From F1-20-MAGs119 sp040401695 (GTDB lineage: Bacteria > Actinomycetota > Acidimicrobiia > Acidimicrobiales > Ilumatobacteraceae), in the NCBI GenBank assembly GCA_040401695.1, contig JBBANY010000007.1, positions 1 to 52,705 on the forward strand: a stretch of DNA of 52,705 nt, written 5' to 3'. The position numbers were made by a program, and so were the translations under genes. Of the stretch, positions 46,893 through 52,705 are shown piece after piece (position 1 is the first letter of the stretch; each line of letters opens with the position of its first letter). The notes beneath the pieces were generated by a model, which saw only the letters and a list, made by a program, of their open reading frames with translations, searched no databases and was not told where the DNA came from.

Positions 46893-48959
46893 TCATGGAA
46901 CGATGACGAGTAATTTCGTTCGTGTCACATACGACCGAAACCACTTGCCGTCGGGCGGCGGCACAAAAACTGCCCCATCGGAAGCCGCCAACCCCAACGA
47001 ATCCGGGCTGAATTCGTCGACGATCTCACGGAACTCGACTGAGGCCGCACCGTTCTGTCCCACGAAGCCCTCGGCACCACGCGCCAGTTTGTAACGCCCC
47101 GTTACGGGTGGCGAGACCGTCCCGACGACCGTCGTGCTGCGCAGAACGTCGTTGTTCGCATCGATTGCAAACAGCCGTCGGGAGCTGCGGTCATAGACCA
47201 TGCGACGACCCGACCCGCTTCCCGTGGGAGCATCCGCCTCGGCGGGCGTGAACGTTCTGCCGACCGCGATGTTCGTGTACGCGGGAACGATCGACACACC
47301 GCACTGAGCACTGCGCGTGAACCACAGGCGTGACCCGCCGGCCAAAACACGGCAATTCCACTTCTGAGCGTCGTCGACCGTCCAGTTGCCGCGGACCTTC
47401 GCCTCCGTAGAAAACGCAAGCGACGAGGTGCGCACCTTCCCACCCGTCGTCACATCGGACGGGCTGACGGCGACCGACTTCTCCGACCAGTCGCTGACGC
47501 CCATGGTTGTGCTGCGGCGCACGCTGACGCGGTACGTGGAATCAGCATCGAGTCCACGCACGACGACACGCGCCGCATTGCGAACCTTCATGGTTCGCAG
47601 CGGAGTCGTTTCCTTGTTGCGGTACACCCGCACGCTCGTGACACCATCGATTGCTCCGCCATCGCAGCCCGGGTCCCACGACACCACGATTCCGTCGGCC
47701 AACGGGCTCGACACCAACGCACTCGGCGTGCCCGGCACCGTGTCACGCGGTGCCGAGACGTCGCTCACGTTCAGCAACAGATTCGGCGACCCTGCACCCG
47801 CATTCTTCACGACGTCTTTCGTCGCTCGCTCGGTCACAGCCTCATGCACCGCCTCGGGACACGTAGTCGGGTGGGCCTCACCGATCAGCGCCACGTAGCC
47901 CGCAACCAACGGCGACGCCATCGACGTACCGGTGAGCGTTTGTTCGGCGGCGTCGGTGGCGATACCCGCTGACAAGATGCGCACACCCGGTGCAAAAACA
48001 TCGACGCAGCGGCCGTAGCTCGAGGTGCCGAGCGACATCGCCAGTCGTTCGTCGGTTTGGTTCGTCGCGCCCACGTTCAGGGCCTCGGCCGTGTGACCGG
48101 GCGACACCTCGCAGGCGTCCTGGCCCTTGTTGCCCGACGCCGTCACGGGCACGATGCCGTCGAGCATGAGATCGACGACGGCCAAGTCCATCGGTCGCGA
48201 ATCCTCGTCGGCGTCGACACCGAGGCTCAGGTTCGCCACCGCCAAACTTCCCGAGCGGTGGTGACGGATCACCCAATCGATTCCACGGATGACGCTGTCG
48301 ACGTCGCCCTCGCCGTAGCAGTCGAGAACCCGCACGGCAACGACCGTCGCCTTCTTTGCCACGCCGTATTCGGTGCCCGCGGCCAAAGCAGCAGTGTGAG
48401 TTCCGTGACCGTCGCAGTCGTCGGCCGGAATCGCCGGCACACCACGTTCGTCGACACCCACCACGTCGGTGCCGTGAATGACACGCCCGACAAGGTCGAC
48501 GTGCGTTGCGCGCACGCCGGTGTCGATCATGTAGATCTGCACGCCCTCACCCGTACCCGGTGGTGCGTACACACCGTCAAGGGGCAACGCCCGCTGGTCG
48601 ATGCGGTCGAGTTGGTACTGCACATCGCTCTGCACCGCGGGGGCGGCGGCCGAAGCATCGACGCGCTTGCGCACGCGCTTGTTGCGCGACACGCTGTCGA
48701 CCCGCGGGTCGGCCAACAGTGTCGCAACTTGCGCGTCGGTCAGTCGGGCGGAGAAACCACCGACGGCCCAGCGGTACACCGATGTGACCGCTCCCCCGGC
48801 TGCACCGACGTCGGCAGTGACGGCGTCGATGTCGTCGCGAGATGCGACAACCACGATGTACGAACCGGTCGGCTCGCGCGCCGGGGCGGCCTCGGCAAGG
48901 GCCGGCATCACGAGCCCGATCAGGATTCCGCAGACCAGGGCCGCGGACCAGCGCCTCAC
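46893..48959 (-). CDS. Secreted subtilisin-like serine protease (S8) with FN3-like domain
   Basis: A 688-residue exported protease. Signal peptide residues 1-25 (RRWSAALVCGILIGLVMPAL). An I9-like propeptide follows (TGSYIVVVASRDDIDAV). The S8 catalytic domain has Asp in MIDTGVRATHVD, His in DCDGHGTHTAALAAG and Ser in GTSMASPLVAGY. After it, SALVSSPLADGIVVSWDPG and TYRVSVRRSTTMGVSDWSEK indicate a fibronectin type III domain. The last 170 residues are not recognised. The GTG at 48959 puts the signal peptide at the N-terminus; the longer frame starts inside the upstream crotonase gene. The start lies 8 bases after that gene's stop, so the two are probably co-transcribed. Confidence 0.9.
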   Translation of the reverse strand: MRRWSAALVCGILIGLVMPALAEAAPAREPTGSYIVVVASRDDIDAVTADVGAAGGAVTSVYRWAVGGFSARLTDAQVATLLADPRVDSVSRNKRVRKRVDASAAAPAVQSDVQYQLDRIDQRALPLDGVYAPPGTGEGVQIYMIDTGVRATHVDLVGRVIHGTDVVGVDERGVPAIPADDCDGHGTHTAALAAGTEYGVAKKATVVAVRVLDCYGEGDVDSVIRGIDWVIRHHRSGSLAVANLSLGVDADEDSRPMDLAVVDLMLDGIVPVTASGNKGQDACEVSPGHTAEALNVGATNQTDERLAMSLGTSSYGRCVDVFAPGVRILSAGIATDAAEQTLTGTSMASPLVAGYVALIGEAHPTTCPEAVHEAVTERATKDVVKNAGAGSPNLLLNVSDVSAPRDTVPGTPSALVSSPLADGIVVSWDPGCDGGAIDGVTSVRVYRNKETTPLRTMKVRNAARVVVRGLDADSTYRVSVRRSTTMGVSDWSEKSVAVSPSDVTTGGKVRTSSLAFSTEAKVRGNWTVDDAQKWNCRVLAGGSRLWFTRSAQCGVSIVPAYTNIAVGRTFTPAEADAPTGSGSGRRMVYDRSSRRLFAIDANNDVLRSTTVVGTVSPPVTGRYKLARGAEGFVGQNGAASVEFREIVDEFSPDSLGLAASDGAVFVPPPDGKWFRSYVTRTKLLVIVP

Positions 48960-48967
48960 GTTGACGA

Positions 48968-49720
48968 CTACTTCTTCGTGATCTTCGCCTGCAACGCGGC
49001 GAGCATTTCGGCAAACCACGGCTGACGGGTGCTCCACACCTGCGGGTCGAGTTCACGTTCGACCGCTGCAGGGTGTTCCGAGACGTGAGCCATGTCCTGA
49101 ATGGTGCGCTTCGTGACCTTCAGCAGTTCACGCGGTCGCGACGCGGCACGCGCAGCCATGTCGTGTGCGTACGTCATCAGTTGATCGTCGTCGACACACT
49201 TCCATGCCAAACCGATGCGCTCGGCCTCGGTGCCGTCGAGGATCTCACCGAAAATGACCGATGCCATCGCCGCCTGCGGTCCGGCGATGCGCCGCAACAT
49301 CCACGTGTGGCCACCACCGGGATGAATACCGATCTGCAGGAAGCGTGTGTCGAACTTCGCGCGGCGCGCCGCGACACGCACGTCGCAGCCGAGGGCCAGG
49401 TTCATGCCCGCACCGACGGCTGCACCGTTCACCGCAGCCAACGTCGGCAGCGGACTGTACGCAATGCGCAGAAAGCCCTCGTAGATGTTCTTCAGGCTGT
49501 CGCCCGTCGCCTCGGCAAGGTTGCCGAGGTTCGCACCCGCACAAAATGCGGGGGCGGCGCCGGTCACGACGACTGCGCCGATCTTTTCGTCGGCCTCGAT
49601 GTCGTCCATCGCCGCGATGATCTCGGCAACCATCGGCGCGGTCAGCGTGTTGCGCTCACCGGGGTTGTTCAGCGTGATCGTTGCAACGCCGTCGGATTTG
49701 TCGAGGAGTACCAAACTCAT
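48968..49720 (-). CDS. Enoyl-CoA hydratase/isomerase (crotonase) family protein
   Basis: A 250-residue crotonase. The oxyanion-hole motif is FCAGANLGNLAE and the second hole is LAAVNGAAVGAGMNLALGCD. IHPGGGHTWMLRRIAG spans the active-site glutamate region, where the usual hydratase Glu appears replaced in part by Gly/His, so hydratase activity is uncertain. The C-terminal helix is typical. Fatty-acid or aromatic acyl-CoA breakdown is the general role. Its ATG overlaps a possible alternative ATG of the divergent gene. Confidence 0.87.
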   Translation of the reverse strand: MSLVLLDKSDGVATITLNNPGERNTLTAPMVAEIIAAMDDIEADEKIGAVVVTGAAPAFCAGANLGNLAEATGDSLKNIYEGFLRIAYSPLPTLAAVNGAAVGAGMNLALGCDVRVAARRAKFDTRFLQIGIHPGGGHTWMLRRIAGPQAAMASVIFGEILDGTEAERIGLAWKCVDDDQLMTYAHDMAARAASRPRELLKVTKRTIQDMAHVSEHPAAVERELDPQVWSTRQPWFAEMLAALQAKITKK

Positions 49721-49763
49721 GACGGACAGTCTGCCAGCAGCACCTCGCTACGCTTCGGTTGGA

Positions 49764-50381
49764 ATGTTGGACCACGTCTTTACCGATGCCATCGGCGCAC
49801 TGCGCGAGGCCTTCGAGGGTGCCTTCCTCGAACGCCAGGCGTTCGAGGAGCACTTCCAGTCCGACGTTCTCCTCGGCGACCTGACGTGGGAAACCAGCTA
49901 CGGCCTGCCGGGCGAGGGCTCACCCCCACGGGTCGTCGCACACATCACCCTCGACTGGCCGTCGTGGAGCCAGGCCATGTACCGACGCTGGTACCTCGAG
50001 GAAACCCTGGTCGACCTGCCCGCCATCGAGATCGAGATCGTCTTTCGCGCCCAGCGCATCTCGTCCATGCCCGACCATGCAAGGGTGCTCACCCTCGCAC
50101 CCGCGACCAGCCCGACCATCGGAAACGCAGCGATGGAACGCGCCAGCCTTGCCACCGAAATCAGTCACCCGATCGACGGCACCGGACGCACCGAGTACGC
50201 GCTCGAGATCACCTACGAAGGCCTCTACGACCTGTCCGAGGAGACGCTCGCCGACGGGTCCAGCACGATCCTCGACGACCACTTCGGCACCCTCGGCGGT
50301 TGGATCGCATCGACGCTCGTGAAGTTGGGCGACCTCGCGTTCTCCTACTTTCCACCCGAGACACCCGACCTGCAAGCATGA
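49764..50381 (+). CDS. Conserved-looking protein of unknown function
   Basis: I do not recognise this protein of about 205 residues. It is soluble, with no signal peptide or membrane segment. The first part is acidic and helical (DHVFTDAIGALREAFEGAFL); WETSYGLPGEG and HITLDWPSWSQAMYRRWYLEE stand out by their tryptophans. I chose the ATG at 49764, which has a TACGCT -10 nine bases upstream. An ATG at 49719 would add 15 residues and overlap the start of the divergent crotonase gene. It is followed 4 bases later by another crotonase gene, so acyl-CoA metabolism is a weak contextual hint. Confidence 0.7.
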   Translation: MLDHVFTDAIGALREAFEGAFLERQAFEEHFQSDVLLGDLTWETSYGLPGEGSPPRVVAHITLDWPSWSQAMYRRWYLEETLVDLPAIEIEIVFRAQRISSMPDHARVLTLAPATSPTIGNAAMERASLATEISHPIDGTGRTEYALEITYEGLYDLSEETLADGSSTILDDHFGTLGGWIASTLVKLGDLAFSYFPPETPDLQA

Positions 50382-50385
50382 CTGC

Positions 50386-51180
50386 ATGACGCAGTCCTCC
50401 GAACCGGTCGTTCTTCTCGACATCTCCGAGCGCATCGCCACGATCACGCTCAACCGCCCCGGCGCGCGCAACGCGCTCAGCAGCGAACTCCTGCGCCTCC
50501 TCAACGAAACGATGAAGGCCGCCGATGCGAACGACGACGTCGACGTCATCATCCTGACCGGCGCCGATCCGGCGTTCACCGCGGGCCTCGACCTGAAGGA
50601 ACTCGGCGATCCGTCGAGCAATCTGCTCGGTGGCACCGGCGCCGATGGCACACCGAACTCCGACGGCGTGCGCGGACCCTTTCCGAAACTCTCGAAGCCC
50701 CTCATCGGCGCCATCAACGGCGTCGCCGTCACCGGCGGGTTCGAACTCGCCCTCAACTGCGACTTCCTCGTCGCCTCGGAAAACGCCAAGTTCGGTGACA
50801 CCCACGCCCGCGTCGGCGTCATGCCCGGTTGGGGCCTTTCAGTTCTTCTCCCCCAGGCCATCGGCATCCGTCGCGCGCGGGAGATGAGCTTCACGGGCAA
50901 CTTCATCGACGCCCACGAGGCAAAAGAACTCGGCCTCGTGAACCACGTCGTCCCCCACGCCGAACTCATCCCGTTCACCCGCAGGATCGCACTCGACATC
51001 ATCGGCAACGAGCAGTCAGGCGTGCGCGCCATCCGCAACACCTACGCGCTGACCACCACCGACGCCGACGCATGGGCAACCGAGGCTGCAGAAGCCAAGG
51101 CGTGGCGCAAGCGCGCCTTCAGCGCCGACGCCGTGGCCGAACGCCGCGACAAGATCATGCAGCGCGGCCGCGCACAATAA
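50386..51180 (+). CDS. Enoyl-CoA hydratase (crotonase) family protein
   Basis: A 264-residue crotonase. Oxyanion-hole motifs are FTAGLDLKELG and AINGVAVTGGFELALNCD. The following THARVGVMPGWGLSVLLPQA holds the second catalytic region, where the second hydratase Glu seems to be replaced by Trp/Gly. Many mycobacterial EchA proteins share such substitutions. The C-terminus has RKRAFSADAVAERRDKIM. It follows an unrecognised gene by 4 bases and ends 76 bases before the acyl-CoA synthetase. Confidence 0.87.
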   Translation: MTQSSEPVVLLDISERIATITLNRPGARNALSSELLRLLNETMKAADANDDVDVIILTGADPAFTAGLDLKELGDPSSNLLGGTGADGTPNSDGVRGPFPKLSKPLIGAINGVAVTGGFELALNCDFLVASENAKFGDTHARVGVMPGWGLSVLLPQAIGIRRAREMSFTGNFIDAHEAKELGLVNHVVPHAELIPFTRRIALDIIGNEQSGVRAIRNTYALTTTDADAWATEAAEAKAWRKRAFSADAVAERRDKIMQRGRAQ

Positions 51181-51219
51181 GCGCTGCCACCCCAACCCCA
51201 CCGGCCGATCGTGGCGCAC

Positions 51220-51249
51220 TTGATTTACTAGTCATCTGACTACTAATTT
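51220..51249 (+). promoter_or_regulatory. Promoter of the acyl-CoA synthetase gene (leaderless type)
   Basis: TTGATT (51220-51225) and TAATTT (51244-51249) are 18 bases apart. The -10 ends 7 bases before the GTG start, so the transcript probably begins at or next to the start codon. A palindrome occupies the spacer. Confidence 0.55.
51225..51246. promoter_or_regulatory. 22-bp near-perfect palindromic operator
   Basis: TTACTAGTCA (51225-51234), spacer TC, TGACTACTAA (51237-51246). Nine of ten positions pair. It lies between the -35 and -10 and touches both, the classic position for a repressor such as a TetR-family fatty-acid or steroid regulator. Confidence 0.65.
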
Positions 51250-51256
51250 CTCCCTC

Positions 51257-52702
51257 GTGGAGACAAACGGCTTGATCTCAATCGCCGAACGTCTGGCAGA
51301 CCTCGCCGCAACGCGCTCGAATGACGTTCTTCTCGAGTGCCTCGGAACCACCCGCACCGCCACAGAAATCGAAGTCAGCAGCAACCGACTCGCCAACTTC
51401 TTCGCTTCACTCGGCGTGAAGGCGGACGACTTCGTCACCATCGCGCTTCCCAACTCGACGATGTTCGTCGAGAGCGTCTTCGCCATTTGGAAACTCGGCG
51501 CCACCCCCCAACCCGTCTCGCCGAAACTTCCCGGCGCCGAACTCGAAGCCATCGTGGAACTTGCCGATCCATCGCTCGTTCTCGGCGTCGATCCGTTACG
51601 CGTCCCGGGTCGTGCCGCCCTTGCCCACGATTTCACCGTTCCCGAAGACACCACGGACACTCCCCAACCCGTGCGCTTTGCGCGATTCAACCGCGCACCA
51701 ACCTCGGGTGGTTCGACCGGCAGACCAAAGCTGATCATCGATCGTCGCCCGGCTGCCGTCCACGAAGACCCCCTGCTCCCGACGAATGGCGCGGCTGTCA
51801 TCCCCGGCCCGCTCTACCACACCGCTCCGTTTCAGATGACGACACGTTCGATTCTTCTCGGCAATCGAACGGTGATGTTTCCCGCGTTCGACCCGGAAGC
51901 AACGCTCGCTGCGGTCGCGCGAACACGCGCGCAATACCTGTACGCGGTACCCACCATGCTGTCGCGCATGTGGAAGCTCGACCCCCACGTCCGCGACTCG
52001 TACGACCTGACGTCATTGAAGGTCCTGCTGCACACCGCGGCACCGTGTCCTGAATGGCTGAAGCGTGCATGGCTCGGCAAGGTGGGCAATGCGTTGACCG
52101 AGCTGTATTCGTCGAGCGAGGGAGCGGTGAAACTGATCATCCGCGGCGATGACTGGCTCGCTCATCCGGGCAGCGTCGGCAAACCGCGTGGAGGCGACGA
52201 GATCAAGATCCTCGACGAAGATGGCAACGAACCCCCGGCCGGAACCATCGGCAACGTCTACATGCGCTCGAATGGAGACAGGGACTTCGAATACAAGGGA
52301 GCAGAGCGCACCGATACGGCCGATGGGTTCATCACGGTCGGCGATATGGGTCATGTCGACGCCGAGGGCTACCTCTATCTCGCCGACCGTCGCACCGATC
52401 TCATCCTGCGCGGTGGCGCCAACATTTTCCCCGCGGAAGTCGAAGCAGTACTCGAGGCACACCCCGCGGTGCGATCAGTAGCCGTGGTCGGCCTGCCTGA
52501 CGACGATCTCGGCAAGCGCGTGCATGCGATCGTTGATTCTCCGTCGGGTGTCACCGAAGGCGAACTGCGCACCTTCGTCACGGAACGGTTGGTGGCCTAC
52601 AAGTGCCCCGAGTCGTACGAGTTCGTCGACGGCCCGGTTCGTGACGAGGCCGGAAAGGTTCGTCGCAGTGCGCTTGCCGCCCAACGAGCGGGAAACCCGT
52701 GA
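51257..52702 (+). CDS. AMP-dependent acyl-CoA synthetase/ligase
   Basis: A 481-residue member of the ANL superfamily that activates a carboxylic acid as acyl-AMP and then acyl-CoA. The phosphate loop is TSGGSTGRPKLI (about residue 155). LYSSSEGAVKLI covers the adenine-binding A5 region. ITVGDMGHVDAEGYLYLADR is A7 and A8 with the hinge, and KVRRSALA holds the catalytic A10 lysine region. Overall it resembles bile-acid-CoA ligase and steroid side-chain ligases, suggesting a bulky substrate, but this is inference. The gene is complete and ends three bases before the window edge. The GTG start is supported by the promoter 7 bases upstream. Confidence 0.9.
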   Translation: METNGLISIAERLADLAATRSNDVLLECLGTTRTATEIEVSSNRLANFFASLGVKADDFVTIALPNSTMFVESVFAIWKLGATPQPVSPKLPGAELEAIVELADPSLVLGVDPLRVPGRAALAHDFTVPEDTTDTPQPVRFARFNRAPTSGGSTGRPKLIIDRRPAAVHEDPLLPTNGAAVIPGPLYHTAPFQMTTRSILLGNRTVMFPAFDPEATLAAVARTRAQYLYAVPTMLSRMWKLDPHVRDSYDLTSLKVLLHTAAPCPEWLKRAWLGKVGNALTELYSSSEGAVKLIIRGDDWLAHPGSVGKPRGGDEIKILDEDGNEPPAGTIGNVYMRSNGDRDFEYKGAERTDTADGFITVGDMGHVDAEGYLYLADRRTDLILRGGANIFPAEVEAVLEAHPAVRSVAVVGLPDDDLGKRVHAIVDSPSGVTEGELRTFVTERLVAYKCPESYEFVDGPVRDEAGKVRRSALAAQRAGNP

Positions 52703-52705
52703 ACC

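Noticed and set aside
1..52705. CRISPR array, prophage or insertion sequence
   Set aside because: No regularly spaced direct repeats, no transposase, integrase or phage structural gene was recognised. The only transposon-like structure is the inverted repeat around the Dabb gene.

Overview
The window is 52.7 kb of high-GC, densely packed DNA with many ATGA, GTGA and TGATG gene overlaps, frequent GTG starts and many leaderless-type promoters. Gene content and order point to Actinomycetota, most likely class Acidimicrobiia. The key evidence is synteny: rsmI, metG, tatD, (rpf-like position), ksgA, ispE, tRNA-Gln, prs, rplY, pth, mfd, mazG, eno, divIC/ftsB, then DUF501 and ppx, closely matches the M. 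tuberculosis Rv1003-Rv1026 neighbourhood. A bS22 ribosomal protein gene and a Suf rather than Isc Fe-S system agree. A 100-N scaffold gap flanked by a 55-bp exact repeat marks this as a draft, probably metagenomic, assembly. No transposase, integrase, prophage gene or CRISPR array was seen.

Layout. 1-1693: the end of a TetR-type regulator and a zinc alcohol dehydrogenase. 1723-5888: a sigma-70-like promoter, a leader that looks like a yybP-ykoY (Mn2+) riboswitch, then htpX, a PMR1/SPCA-like P-type cation pump and a small membrane protein. This is the strongest regulatory discovery here. 5893-10229: a Nudix hydrolase converging on a suf operon (sufB, an unknown four-cysteine protein, sufD, a Rieske ferredoxin, sufC). 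10377-13379: ychF, DUF192, rsmI and a HAD phosphatase. 13398-28648: the conserved actinobacterial housekeeping block, from a thioesterase divergent from metG through eno, including a double-psi beta-barrel protein where other actinobacteria carry rpfB. 28676-29173: the divIC/ftsB-like gene.

29249-44340: about 15 kb that splits the usual eno-divIC-DUF501-ppx neighbourhood. It carries a form II CO-dehydrogenase-like (xanthine dehydrogenase family) system: coxL, a DrrAB-like ABC exporter, coxS and coxM, then a PAP2 lipid phosphatase, a Dabb gene boxed by a 36-bp inverted repeat, an SDR and a FAD oxidoreductase. The maturation genes follow: a MoxR ATPase, a CoxE-type VWA protein, XdhC, a MobA-like nucleotidyltransferase and CoxG, with one NlpC/P60 hydrolase on the opposite strand. 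L, M and S are the enzyme; the MobA-like protein probably makes the cytosine dinucleotide form of the molybdenum cofactor; XdhC, MoxR and CoxE help insert or sulfurate it; CoxG is membrane-anchored.

44358-46448 resumes the conserved block (DUF501, Ppx/GppA, acetyltransferase). 46467-52702 holds a small basic protein, a secreted subtilisin with an FN3-like domain, two crotonase-family proteins, an unrecognised protein and an acyl-CoA synthetase whose promoter contains a near-perfect 22-bp palindrome. No stretch above 300 bases lacks a gene; the longest intergenic gaps are 1694-1903 (promoter plus riboswitch) and 18879-19144 (assembly gap plus prs promoter).
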